Source of the DNA: Actinomycetospora lemnae
GTDB taxonomy: Bacteria; Actinomycetota; Actinomycetes; Mycobacteriales; Pseudonocardiaceae
DNA length: 64,000 nt
Direction of reading: 5' to 3'
Assembly (NCBI RefSeq): GCF_028737315.1
Contig: NZ_JAQZAO010000002.1
Span: 496,001 to 560,000 of the forward strand
Shown piece by piece: positions 56,612 to 64,000 of the stretch. The first letter of the stretch is position 1; every line of letters begins with the position of its first letter. The notes beneath the pieces were generated by a model. It saw nothing but the letters and a program-made list of their open reading frames with translations. It was not told the DNA's origin and did not search any database. Position numbers and translations under genes: made by a program.

Positions 56612-57547
56612 ATGGCACCGACCCTGCGGCAGCTCGAGTCCTTCCTCGCCGTCGTCGAGGAGGGCTCGTTCACCCGGGCCGCCGACCGGCTGTTCGTCAC
56701 CCAGCCCGGCCTGTCGCAGCAGATCGCGGCGCTGGAGAAAGAGCTGGGCGGGTCGGTGTTCGACCGCCTCCCGCGTGCGGTGCACCTCACGCCCACCGGG
56801 CGGGCCCTGCTCCCCCACGCCCGCACGGCGGTCACCGCGGCCGAGCGCGGGCACGCCGCGGCGCGTCAGGTCACCGGCTCCGAGGGCGGTGAGCTGCGCA
56901 TCGCCTGCGTCTACTCGGTGAGCCTCGGCCTGCTGCCCGGCGTGCTGCGCCGGTGGCGCGCCGAGAACCCCGACGTCACCGTGCGCCTGTTCGAGCACCG
57001 CCACGGGGACGCGCTGGCCGCGGCCATCGCCGACGGGCAGGCCGACGTCGGCGTCGGGCCGGTGCCCGCCCGGTGGCGCGGGCGGCAGCGCACGCTCGGC
57101 CAGGAGGAGATGGTCGTGCTGCTGCCGCCGAACCTCGGCCCCGACGACGTCATGGCCCCCGCCGGCGGTGAGATCGCCCTCACGCGCCTCGAGCACGTCC
57201 CGTGGGTGCAGTACGCGCCCGACCACGCGCTCGCCGACGTCCTGCTCGACGCCTGCGAGCGCGTCGGCTACCGGCCGCGGGTGGCGGTGCGCACCGAGCA
57301 GACCGCCGTCGCGCCCCTGCTCACGGCGGCCGGGATCGGGCCGTCGCTGGTGCCCGCGGCGATCGTCCCGACGGACTTCCCGGGCACCGTCGCCCGCCCG
57401 GTCCCCCGCGTCGAGCGGGAGCTCGCGGCCTACACCGGCGCCGACCCCGACGCCCTGACCAACCGCTTCCTCGGCGACGTCGCCCGGCACGCGGTGCTCA
57501 TGCCCGACCACGTCACGGCGGCGCTGCGCGGGCCCGCCGTGCTATGA
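56612..57547 (+). CDS. LysR-family regulator
   Basis: The 311-residue protein has the LysR HTH at 5-64 (LRQLESFLAVVEEGSFTRAADRLFVTQPGLSQQIAALEKELG in parts) and a substrate-binding domain starting GELRIACVYSVSLGLLPG. Direct CATAAG repeats at about 56569 and 56599 in the short divergent region could be part of its binding site. It probably controls the DHA1 pump. Confidence 0.9.
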   Translation: MAPTLRQLESFLAVVEEGSFTRAADRLFVTQPGLSQQIAALEKELGGSVFDRLPRAVHLTPTGRALLPHARTAVTAAERGHAAARQVTGSEGGELRIACVYSVSLGLLPGVLRRWRAENPDVTVRLFEHRHGDALAAAIADGQADVGVGPVPARWRGRQRTLGQEEMVVLLPPNLGPDDVMAPAGGEIALTRLEHVPWVQYAPDHALADVLLDACERVGYRPRVAVRTEQTAVAPLLTAAGIGPSLVPAAIVPTDFPGTVARPVPRVERELAAYTGADPDALTNRFLGDVARHAVLMPDHVTAALRGPAVL

Positions 57548-57587
57548 CACGGGCCCACGGAACGATCGCTCGAGGAGGTCCCACCGC

Positions 57588-58439
57588 ATGGACGCACGCC
57601 CGACGACCGCCGTCATCGGCGGCGGCACGATGGGCGCCGGGATCGCCCACGTCCTGCTCGCCGCCGGCTCCCCGGTGGTGCTCGTGGAGGCGGACGGGTC
57701 CCGGCTGGACGCGGCGGCGCAGGCCGTGTCGACGAGCCTCGACGGTGCCGCGCAGCGCGGGAAGCTGCCCGAGGGCACCACGCGCGAGGACCTCGTCGCC
57801 CGCCTCACGCCCACCACGGCGGTGGACGAGCTGCCCGCGGACACCGCGCTGGTGGTCGAGGCGGTGCCCGAGCGGGTGGACGTCAAGCAGACGGTGCTCG
57901 GCGCCGCCGCCCGCGCCTGCCCCGAGGCCGTGCTCGCGTCGAACACCTCGTCGCTGTCGATCGGCGCGATCGCCGCGGAGCTGCCCGGCGAGCGCGTCAT
58001 CGGCATGCACTTCTTCAACCCGGTGCCCGCGCAGAAGCTCGTCGAGCTCGTCGTGCACCCGGGGACGTCGGAGGCGACGACGCAGGCCTGCCGCGACTGG
58101 GTCGACGCGCTGGGCAAGACGTCGATCGTCGTCAACGACGCGCCCGGCTTCGCCACCTCGCGCCTGGGCCTGACCGTGGGGCTCGAGGCGATCCGCATGG
58201 TCGAGGAGGGCGTCGCCAGCCCCGAGGACATCGACACCGGCATGCAGCTGGGCTACCGCTGGCCCATGGGCCCGCTGCGCCTGACCGACGTCGTCGGCCT
58301 CGACGTGCGCCTGGCGATCGCCGAGCACCTGACGCAGGAGCTCGGCCCGCGGTTCACCCCGCCCCAGCTGCTGCGCGACAAGGTGGAGCGCGGCGAGCTC
58401 GGGCAGAAGTCCGGGCGCGGCTTCTACGACTGGAGCTGA
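57588..58439 (+). CDS. 3-hydroxybutyryl-CoA dehydrogenase family protein
   Basis: The 283-residue enzyme has the NAD motif GGGTMGAGIAHVLLAAG, the catalytic His in MHFFNPVPAQKLVELV, SIVVNDAPGFATSRL, and a C-terminal YRWPMGPLRLTDVVGLDV region, as in Hbd/FadB2. It oxidises 3-hydroxyacyl-CoA or runs the reverse step. GAGGAGG lies before ATG 57588. The SDR gene begins two bases after its stop, so they form an operon. Confidence 0.9.
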   Translation: MDARPTTAVIGGGTMGAGIAHVLLAAGSPVVLVEADGSRLDAAAQAVSTSLDGAAQRGKLPEGTTREDLVARLTPTTAVDELPADTALVVEAVPERVDVKQTVLGAAARACPEAVLASNTSSLSIGAIAAELPGERVIGMHFFNPVPAQKLVELVVHPGTSEATTQACRDWVDALGKTSIVVNDAPGFATSRLGLTVGLEAIRMVEEGVASPEDIDTGMQLGYRWPMGPLRLTDVVGLDVRLAIAEHLTQELGPRFTPPQLLRDKVERGELGQKSGRGFYDWS

Positions 58440-58441
58440 GC

Positions 58442-59245
58442 GTGGACCTCGACCTGGGCGGGCGGGTCGCCATCGTCACCGGCGCCTCGCGCGGCATCGG
58501 CCTGGCGTGCGCGCGGGCGCTCGCGACCGAGGGCGCGCACGTCGTGCTCGTCGGCCGCGACGCGGACACGCTGGAGGGCGCGGCGGGGCGGGTGCGCTCG
58601 GCCGGGCCCGCGTCGACGGTGCTGCCGGTCGTCGCCGACACCACCGACGACACGGCGGTGCGCGCCATGGTGGAGCGGGCGGTCGGCGAGCTCGGCGGCG
58701 TCGACGTGCTGGTCAACGCTGCGGCGCGCCCGGCGGGCGGGACGTCGATCCCGCCGCTGACCGAGCTGACCGACGACGCGGTGCTCGCCGAGGTCGACAC
58801 CAAGGTGCTCGGCTACCTGCGCACCGCCCGGGCCGTGGCGCCGCACATGACCGCCCAGGGCTGGGGGCGGATCGTCAACATCTCGGGCCTCAACGCGCGG
58901 CGCACGGGGTCGATCGCCGGGACGATCCGCAACGTCGGCGTCGCCGCGCTGACCGCGAACCTCGCCGACGAGCTCGGCCCGCACGGCGTCGGCGTCGTCG
59001 TCGTGCACCCGGGCTACACCGAGACCGAGCGGACGGCCGGGATGATCGCCGACCGGGTGGCGGCGAGCGGGCGCTCGGAGGACGAGGTCCGCGCCGAGCT
59101 CGCGCAGGCCACCAGCCTGCGGCGGATCATCACCGCCGACGAGGTCGCCGACGTCGTCGCGTTCCTCGCCTCGCCCCGCGCGGTCAGCGTCACCGGCGGC
59201 GCCGTCGCGGCCGCGGGCGGCGAGCGCGGGGTCGTGCACTACTGA
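58442..59245 (+). CDS. SDR-fold protein with atypical active site
   Basis: The 267-residue protein has VAIVTGASRGIGLACARAL and VLVNAAARPAGG as a normal SDR, but after VNISGLNARRTGSIAGTIRN the YxxxK motif is absent; Tyr and Lys are replaced within AGTIRNVGV. Related proteins with this GSIAGxIRN pattern exist, so it may be a subfamily with other chemistry. It is coupled to a 3-hydroxyacyl-CoA dehydrogenase gene, which suggests a CoA-thioester substrate. Confidence 0.8.
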   Translation: MDLDLGGRVAIVTGASRGIGLACARALATEGAHVVLVGRDADTLEGAAGRVRSAGPASTVLPVVADTTDDTAVRAMVERAVGELGGVDVLVNAAARPAGGTSIPPLTELTDDAVLAEVDTKVLGYLRTARAVAPHMTAQGWGRIVNISGLNARRTGSIAGTIRNVGVAALTANLADELGPHGVGVVVVHPGYTETERTAGMIADRVAASGRSEDEVRAELAQATSLRRIITADEVADVVAFLASPRAVSVTGGAVAAAGGERGVVHY

Positions 59246-59260
59246 GGCGCGCCGGGGGAC

Positions 59261-59314
59261 GCAGCGAACGCGCTGTTCGCTGCTTCTACGCGTCCGAAGT
59301 CCCCGTTGATCACC
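59261..59314 (+). repeat. 54-base gene-end repeat element, copy 3
   Basis: It begins 15 bases after the SDR stop, with hairpin GCAGCGAAC-gcgct-GTTCGCTGC and tail ending GTTGATCACC. The hairpin is identical to copy 1 across 23 bases. Confidence 0.9.
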
Positions 59315-59339
59315 GCCGAGGACCCGGCCCCGCACACAG

Positions 59340-59376
59340 ACGAACCGGCGCCCCCGTGACGGGGACGCCGGTTCGT
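59340..59376. terminator. Strong hairpin after the SDR gene
   Basis: ACGAACCGGCG (59340-59350) pairs with CGCCGGTTCGT (59366-59376), with a further CCCC/GGGG pairing in the loop. It follows the 54-base element, giving a double stop for the operon. Confidence 0.8.
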
Positions 59377-59443
59377 ATCTGGGAGGAAGTGTCAGCTCGG
59401 GACCCGCACGGTCCCGGTCGTCCCACCGACCGACTGATTGCGC

Positions 59444-59548
59444 TCAGCGGCGTGGAGTCTGGTGTGGATCAGCTCCCGTGCGCGGTGCGGCGCCGGGACG
59501 ACCGGGTCCTCGTGATGCGGTGCGGGGTCTTCCCTGCGTCCAATCCAT
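59444..59548 (-). CDS. Possible small protein between MGMT and the SDR operon
   Basis: A 34-codon frame starts at ATG 59548 with GAAGAGGTG just upstream: MDWTQGRPRTASRGPGRPG, then a basic Pro/Arg-rich tail. No family is recognised and composition is that of random GC-rich DNA, so it is uncertain. Apart from this, the repeat and the hairpin, I see nothing in the 415-base stretch 59246-59660. Confidence 0.25.
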   Translation of the reverse strand: MDWTQGRPRTASRGPGRPGAAPRTGADPHQTPRR

Positions 59549-59660
59549 CACCTCTTCCCGGTCATTCCACTGCGGTCGTGTGCGCGGTGCGGACCAACCC
59601 TCAGCTCGTGTGGCCGGCACCACAGCGACACCTCCGACGGTACTCCCGGCACGGGCGGGG

Positions 59661-60176
59661 TCAAGGGGTCCGACGCTCCAGTGCCAACAGCAATCGCTTG
59701 CGTGCGATACCGGGTCCCCCACCCGAGGGTTCGCCCGCGGCGTTGACGACGCGATGACACGGAACGAGCAGACTGACCGGATTACGAGCGTTCGCGGTCC
59801 CCACGGCCTGGGCCGCGCGCGGTTTCCCCACCGCCGCCGCGAGCGCGCCGTACGTCGTCACCGACCCGTAGGGCACCTCGGCCAGCGCCGCCCACACCGC
59901 GCGCGAGAAGGCCGTCCCGGGCGGGTCGACGGGCACCGAGAACCGCTCCCGCTCCCCCGCGAAGTACTCGTCGAGCTCGGCGGCGAGGGCGTCCAGGCCC
60001 GCGCAGGCGCCGTCGTCGGGCACGCCGAAGGCCGGGTCGGGCTCGCGCTCGCGCTGGTCGTGGACGTGCACCCCGACGACCGCGTCGCGCTCGTCGTCCC
60101 AGGTGAGCGTCAGCGGGCCGATCGGGCTGTCGACGACGCGGAAGCGGCGGGTGGAGGGCGTCACCGGGGGCGTCAC
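59661..60176 (-). CDS. ogt: Methylated-DNA--protein-cysteine methyltransferase
   Basis: The 171-residue protein has the MGMT active site LLVPCHRVVN with the acceptor Cys at about 140, preceded by the helix-turn-helix VPYGSVTTYGALAAAVGKPRAAQAVG (in parts). It removes methyl groups from O6-methylguanine in a suicide reaction. Its N-terminal domain is short. It diverges from the quinone oxidoreductase gene by 35 bases. Ogt or AdaB-type by length. Confidence 0.95.
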   Translation of the reverse strand: MTPPVTPSTRRFRVVDSPIGPLTLTWDDERDAVVGVHVHDQREREPDPAFGVPDDGACAGLDALAAELDEYFAGERERFSVPVDPPGTAFSRAVWAALAEVPYGSVTTYGALAAAVGKPRAAQAVGTANARNPVSLLVPCHRVVNAAGEPSGGGPGIARKRLLLALERRTP

Positions 60177-60211
60177 GCGTCCCGGTCTACCCCGCCGGGT
60201 AGGCCGGGGAT

Positions 60212-61150
60212 GTGCGTGCCATCGGAGTGAATTCGTACGGAGGCCCCGACGCCCTCGAGGTCGTCGAGCTGCCCGACCCCCACGCCGGTCCCGGCGAGGT
60301 CCGGCTACGCGTGCGGGCGGCGGCGGTCAACCCCACCGACACCCTCGTCCGGGACGGCTCCCGCGCGGAGCGCCAGCGCAAGGACCCGCCGCCGTACGTG
60401 CCGGGCATGGACGCCGCGGGCGAGGTCGACGAGATCGGCGAGGGCACCGACACCGAGCTGCACGTCGGCGACGCGGCGATGGCGATCGTCGTGCCCGACG
60501 GCAGCCACGGCGCCTACGCCGAGCACGTCGTCGTGCCCGCCGCTTCCGTGGTGCGGGCGCCGGCGACCGCGTCGATCGTCGAGGCCGCGACGCTGCCGAT
60601 GAACGCCCTGACCGCCCGCCTCGCGCTCGACACGCTCGCGCTGGCGCCGGGCGGGACGCTCGCGGTCACCGGCGCCGCCGGCGCGCTCGGGGGCTACGTC
60701 GTGCAGCTCGCGAAGGCCGACCGGCTCACGGTGGTCGCGGACGCGTCCGAGGCCGACGAGGCCCTGGTGCGGGAGCTCGGCGCCGACGTCGTCGTGCGGC
60801 GGGGTGACGACGTGGCCCAGCGCATCCGCGACGACCAGCCGGGCGGGGTCGACGCGGTCGTCGACGCGTCCCTGCAGGGCGACGCGCTGCTCGACGCGGT
60901 CCGCGACGGCGGCAAGATCGCGACGGTGCGCGGTCACCGGGGCGCCGACGAACGCGGGATCACGTGGCACCCGGTGCTGGTGCGCGAGGTCGCCGAGGAC
61001 CACGCGGCCCTCGAGACGCTGCGCCGCCAGGCCGAGGAGGGTGTGCTGACCCTGCGCGTCGCCGACACCATCCCCGCCGACAAGGCGCCCGAGGCCCACC
61101 GGCGCCTCGAGGCCGGCGGCGTCCGCGGCCGGCTGGTGCTGACGTTCTGA
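60212..61150 (+). CDS. Zinc-independent alcohol dehydrogenase-like quinone oxidoreductase
   Basis: The 312-residue medium-chain reductase lacks the zinc-binding Cys/His of true alcohol dehydrogenases. It has VNPTDTLVRDG, PGMDAAGEVDEIG and the nucleotide motif AVTGAAGALGGYVVQLAK, as in QOR enzymes. It likely reduces quinones or enones with NADPH. Its stop is seven bases from palindrome P5. Confidence 0.9.
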   Translation: MRAIGVNSYGGPDALEVVELPDPHAGPGEVRLRVRAAAVNPTDTLVRDGSRAERQRKDPPPYVPGMDAAGEVDEIGEGTDTELHVGDAAMAIVVPDGSHGAYAEHVVVPAASVVRAPATASIVEAATLPMNALTARLALDTLALAPGGTLAVTGAAGALGGYVVQLAKADRLTVVADASEADEALVRELGADVVVRRGDDVAQRIRDDQPGGVDAVVDASLQGDALLDAVRDGGKIATVRGHRGADERGITWHPVLVREVAEDHAALETLRRQAEEGVLTLRVADTIPADKAPEAHRRLEAGGVRGRLVLTF

Positions 61151-61156
61151 CCCCGT

Positions 61157-61198
61157 CGTGAGCGAACTCTCGAGCCATGGCTCTGGAGTTCGCTCACG
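61157..61198. terminator. Gene-end palindrome with GTGAGC/GCTCAC arms (P5)
   Basis: CGTGAGCGAACTC (61157-61169) pairs perfectly with GAGTTCGCTCACG (61186-61198); the inside contains GAGCCATGGCTC. It fills almost the whole gap between the convergent stops at 61150 and 61202. The ends match P2 (TCGTGAGCGA / TCGCTCACGTAC). Confidence 0.85.
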
Positions 61199-61201
61199 TA
61201 C

Positions 61202-62494
61202 TCAGCCGAACGTGTCGATCAGCTCCGTGACGCAGAGGACGCCGAAGAGCACCGCCGCGCCGACGAGCAGGGTCGTCGAGAGCCAGCCGTTGCGCCACTC
61301 CCGCGGCGTGCGGCTGCTGTTGAGCAGCCACAGCAGCGTGATCGCCAGGAACGGCATGAAGAACGCCCCGAGCGCGCCGTACGCAACGACCAGCGCGAAC
61401 GGCCGCCCGAGGAACAGCAGCACCATCGGCGGGAACGTGAGCCAGAGCAGGTAGGCCCGGAACGGCAGGCTGCGCTCGGCGTCCTCGGAGAGCTGCCCGG
61501 CCGCGGCGAGTTCCTCCGGCGTCCTGGCGACGGCCTCGCGGCGGGTGCGGACGAAGTCGGTGACCATCAGGCTCACGCCCTGCCACACGCCGAGCAGCGA
61601 CGAGAACGACGTCGCGAAGAACCCGACGAGGAAGAGCGTCGCGATCACCGGGCCGAAGCGCTGGGCGAGGATCGCGTCGAGGTCGAGCAGGCCGCGGTCG
61701 CTCTCGACCAGCGCGATGTTGGCCGTGTAGAGCAGCTCCGCGCCGACGACGAGCATCGCGGCGACGAAGATGCCGGTGGTGATGTAGGCGACGCGGTTGT
61801 CCAGCCGCATGATCTTCATCCAGGAGCTGTCGCGCCAGCCCTTGGCGTTGACCCAGTAGCCGTACGCCGCCATCGTCACCGTGCCGCCGACGCCGCCGAC
61901 GAGGCCGAGCGTGTAGATCCCCGAGCCCTCCGGCAGCGTCGGGACCAGGCCCGCGAGCATCGCCGGGACGTCGGGCAGCACGAGGATCGCCAGCCCCACG
62001 ACGACGACGAACATGACGCCCACGAGCACCGTCATGATCTTCTCGAACAGCGGGTACGAGCCGAACCACACGAGCACCAGCCCGACCAGGCCGCACGGGA
62101 TGCCCCATGCCGGGATCGAGCCGCCGAACATCGCCGCCAGCGGCAGCGCCGACGACGTCATCGCCGTCGCGCCGTAGACGAACCCCCAGATCGCGACGTA
62201 GACGACGAAGTAGACGGTCGTCCACGCGCCCAGCGAGCGCCAGCCCGCGAAGATCGTCGAGCCGGTCGCGAGGTGCCAGCGGCCGGTGGCCTCGGCCAGC
62301 GCGATCTTGACGACGACGCCGAGCACCACCGCCCACAGCAGGGTGTAGCCGTACTCGGCGCCGGCGACGAGGGTGGCGACGAGGTCGCCCGCGCCCACGC
62401 CGGTCGCCGCGACGACGATGCCCGGTCCGACGATGCTCCAGCGCCGGCGGGGCTGCTGGCCCGCGACGACGTCCTCGGTCCCCCGATCGGTCAT
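61202..62494 (-). CDS. Nramp-related membrane transporter lacking the DPGN motif
   Basis: The 430-residue protein has about eleven membrane helices of the Nramp/APC fold: GPGIVVAATGVGAGDLVATLVAGAEYGY in helix 1, and GTVTMAAYGYWVNAKGW. In true Nramp metal carriers helix 1 has DPGN and helix 6 MPH; here helix 1 reads ATGVGAGD and helix 6 region lacks MPH. It therefore probably carries something other than Mn/Fe, or another ion. Start ATG 62494; convergent partner ended by P5. Confidence 0.8.
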   Translation of the reverse strand: MTDRGTEDVVAGQQPRRRWSIVGPGIVVAATGVGAGDLVATLVAGAEYGYTLLWAVVLGVVVKIALAEATGRWHLATGSTIFAGWRSLGAWTTVYFVVYVAIWGFVYGATAMTSSALPLAAMFGGSIPAWGIPCGLVGLVLVWFGSYPLFEKIMTVLVGVMFVVVVGLAILVLPDVPAMLAGLVPTLPEGSGIYTLGLVGGVGGTVTMAAYGYWVNAKGWRDSSWMKIMRLDNRVAYITTGIFVAAMLVVGAELLYTANIALVESDRGLLDLDAILAQRFGPVIATLFLVGFFATSFSSLLGVWQGVSLMVTDFVRTRREAVARTPEELAAAGQLSEDAERSLPFRAYLLWLTFPPMVLLFLGRPFALVVAYGALGAFFMPFLAITLLWLLNSSRTPREWRNGWLSTTLLVGAAVLFGVLCVTELIDTFG

Positions 62495-62513
62495 GCGGGG
62501 CAGTCCACCACGA

Positions 62514-63242
62514 TCACCCCTCGCGTCGGGAGACCTGCGTCACGGCCTCGGCGGGCGTGCCACGCCAGGCCGGTCCGTGCCCGGGGAGCAGCACATCCGC
62601 CGCCAGCCCCGCCAGGGGCTCGAGCGGGGCGCGCGCGTGGTCGAAGAACGCGGGTAGGCGCTGGGGTCCGTGGTGCGGGCTGGTGGGGTGCCCGGTGACG
62701 AGCACGTCGCCGGTGACGAGCACGCCGGCGTCGGGGAGCAGGTAGGCGGTGTGCCCGCTGGTGTGACCGGGCGTGGCGACCGGGACGGGGCGGCCGGGCA
62801 GGTCGAGCGGTGCACCCCCGGCGATCCCGCGGGCCTCCGACAGCGCGACCTGGCGCAGGGCCCCGAGCCGCGCGGCGTGCACCGCCCACGTCAGCACCCG
62901 TGGACGCCAGGCGTTCCGGACGACGTCGGCCGGGCCCGCCTGCTCGAGGAACTCGCGGCGGGCGTGGCGTGCCTCGACCGGGCTGGTCAGCACCGGGATC
63001 CCGTGGCGCGCGACCAGCGGTGCGAGCCCGCCGACGTGGTCGACGTGGGCGTGGGTGACCAGGGCGGCGACCACGTCGCCCGGCGCGCGCCCCACGGCCG
63101 CGAGCGAGGCCTCCACGGCTGCGGCGTCGCCCGGGTAGCCGCCGTCGACCAGCGTCACCGCCTCGCCGTCGACGACGAGCACCCAGTTCACCGCCGACCC
63201 GCGCACGAGGTGCACGCCGTCGGCGACCTCCTCGATCCTCAC
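62514..63242 (-). CDS. Metallo-beta-lactamase-fold hydrolase
   Basis: The 242-residue protein has THAHVDHVGGL (the HxHxDH metal motif), VATPGHTSGHTAYLL and GDVLVTGHP with the bridging Asp, then LLPGHGPAW, the complete set of MBL ligands. Likely glyoxalase II-like or a lactonase. GTG 63242 overlaps the stop of the upstream hydrolase remnant (GTGA), so they are transcribed together. Confidence 0.9.
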   Translation of the reverse strand: MRIEEVADGVHLVRGSAVNWVLVVDGEAVTLVDGGYPGDAAAVEASLAAVGRAPGDVVAALVTHAHVDHVGGLAPLVARHGIPVLTSPVEARHARREFLEQAGPADVVRNAWRPRVLTWAVHAARLGALRQVALSEARGIAGGAPLDLPGRPVPVATPGHTSGHTAYLLPDAGVLVTGDVLVTGHPTSPHHGPQRLPAFFDHARAPLEPLAGLAADVLLPGHGPAWRGTPAEAVTQVSRREG

Positions 63243-63844
63243 GGCGTGCGGGTCCCCACGTGCTCGGCGAGGAACGCGGCCACCTGCGGCCGCGTCGCCT
63301 GGGCGCCCGGGCTGCCGAAGGGGAAGTCGAAGACGTGGTCGGCGTGCGGCACCTCGACCAGCCGTCCCGGCACGCCCGCGGCCCGCAGCGCGCGGTGCAC
63401 CCAGACCACCACCGGGTGCGCGCCGGGCCCGGTGGGCCGGTAGAGGTCGAGGACCAGGGGCCGGCCGAGCTCGTCGACGGCGTAGGGCTCGGTGCGGTCG
63501 GGTCCGCCGTCGGGCTGCCCGGTGACGGTCAGCGCCTGCCACCAGTCGATCCGGGTGTCCGACGCGCGGGCCTGCGTGACGAGGACCCCGACGAGGGCGA
63601 CGACGGCGACGAGCGCCACGCCGGCGACGACCGCGCCGTCGGTCCGCGCCCCGAGCACCCGGGCCAGCACGCCCAGCCCGACCCCGGCGAGCGCCGCCAG
63701 CGCCGCGTGCAGCGGGTACTGCCCGGTGACGAAGGACCGGAGGAAGCCGACGACCGGCAGCCGCGGCGCGTACGTGCCGACCGCGACGACGAGCACCCCG
63801 AGCAGCCACACCACCGCCAGCACGCGCACCAGCCACACCAGCAC
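63239..63844 (-). pseudogene. Alpha/beta hydrolase with in-frame internal deletion (probable remnant)
   Basis: Residues 1-92 form about three membrane helices (LVRVLAVVWLLGVLVVAVGTY and two more). The next part begins an alpha/beta hydrolase: VLDLYRPTGPGAHPVVVWVH, where an HGGG loop should follow. Instead it jumps to RALRAAGVPGRLVEVPHADHVFDF, the end of such an enzyme with its catalytic His. The nucleophile Ser and acidic residue, some 120-150 residues, are missing, yet the frame is open. The product, 201 residues, cannot be a working hydrolase. It remains coupled to the MBL gene. Confidence 0.75.
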
Positions 63845-63915
63845 CCGCGTGCCCTCCTCCGCTCGGTGATCCCCTCACCACGCGGGGCGGGGCGTCGCAG
63901 CGAGGGCGGACCGCG

Positions 63916-64000
63916 TCACCCGAAGGCCGCCGCCACCCGCCGACCCCGCGGCGCGGCGAGCACGCGCCGGGCCGCCACGGCCACGACGGCGACCAGGGCC
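63916..64000 (-). CDS. Possible 3' end of a further minus-strand gene (cut by window edge)
   Basis: Reading leftward from the window end, an open frame gives ALVAVVAVAARRVLAAPRGRR and VAAAFG before a TGA at 63916-63918. The first part is hydrophobic and followed by basic residues, as in the C-terminal end of a membrane protein. Only 27 codons are visible, so this is weak. Confidence 0.35.
   Translation of the reverse strand, partial: ALVAVVAVAARRVLAAPRGRRVAAAFG

Noticed and set aside
57559-57564. GGAACG before the hydroxyacyl-CoA dehydrogenase gene
   Set aside because: No CGTTCC-like half lies at the 7-base spacing.

Overview
The window comes from a high-GC actinomycete. GC is visibly well above 70%, GTG starts are frequent, and stop/start overlaps such as GTGA and ATGA are common. 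Typical actinobacterial families are present: a DUF222/HNH endonuclease, DUF6131, DUF5995, a WS/DGAT acyltransferase, three IclR regulators and a fused IcmF mutase. The gene mix fits Pseudonocardiales, but I cannot fix the genus. No rRNA, tRNA, CRISPR, prophage or insertion sequence was recognised.

Layout. 1-4.7 kb: crotonase-fold proteins, an alpha/beta hydrolase, an HxlR regulator and small membrane or unknown genes. 4.7-9.9 kb: a histidine phosphatase with an FMN hydroxy-acid oxidase, a SnoaL-like protein, and the end of a meta-cleavage pathway (acylating acetaldehyde dehydrogenase, 4-hydroxy-2-oxovalerate aldolase, tautomerase). 10-13.4 kb: ArsR/AHSA1 pair, pentapeptide protein, formyltransferase-like protein, hydrolase. 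13.4-24 kb: an SDR-fold protein diverging from a two-gene PEP-synthase-like (phenylphosphate-synthase-like) system, two MFS transporters, IclR and GlxA-type regulators, and a Rieske oxygenase with a zinc-ribbon partner. 24-26.5 kb: a DUF222/HNH gene behind a PafBC-type promoter and a P-domain surface protein. 26.5-34.2 kb: the catabolic core, with two divergent operons (Rieske ferredoxin, 4-OT, 4-oxalocrotonate decarboxylase, dienoate hydratase, IclR and an unknown protein on one side; two extradiol dioxygenases, a second histidine phosphatase and a third IclR on the other). 34-39 kb: DHA2 exporter, lipoprotein amidase, MetE-like protein. 39-64 kb: mainly housekeeping and accessory genes, including a large LuxR regulator, RluA, IcmF, WS/DGAT, AEC, DHA1/LysR, MGMT and an Nramp-like transporter.

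How it may work together. A shared inverted repeat, CGTTCC-N7-GGAACG, lies upstream of six catabolic units: oxidase+phosphatase/SnoaL, aldehyde dehydrogenase-aldolase-tautomerase, SDR/PEP-synthase-like pair, Rieske oxygenase, the divergent dioxygenase/hydratase operons, and the MetE-like gene. Where a TAGCGT -10-like box is visible, the repeat ends 29-31 bases before it, the place for an activator, perhaps one of the IclR proteins. The regulon contains both an aryl-kinase-like pair and two histidine phosphatases. I therefore infer an aerobic aromatic pathway in which a phenolic substrate is phosphorylated, oxidised, dephosphorylated to a catechol, and then cleaved by the meta route to pyruvate and acetyl-CoA. 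The repeat is seen directly; the substrate and the phosphate-handle logic are inference.

The window is also rich in short repeats: five gene-end palindromes sharing GTGAGC/GCTCAC arms, three copies of a 54-base element placed just after stop codons, a 27-base repeat inside two coding regions, and a 34-base repeat that is a leader in one place and coding sequence in another.
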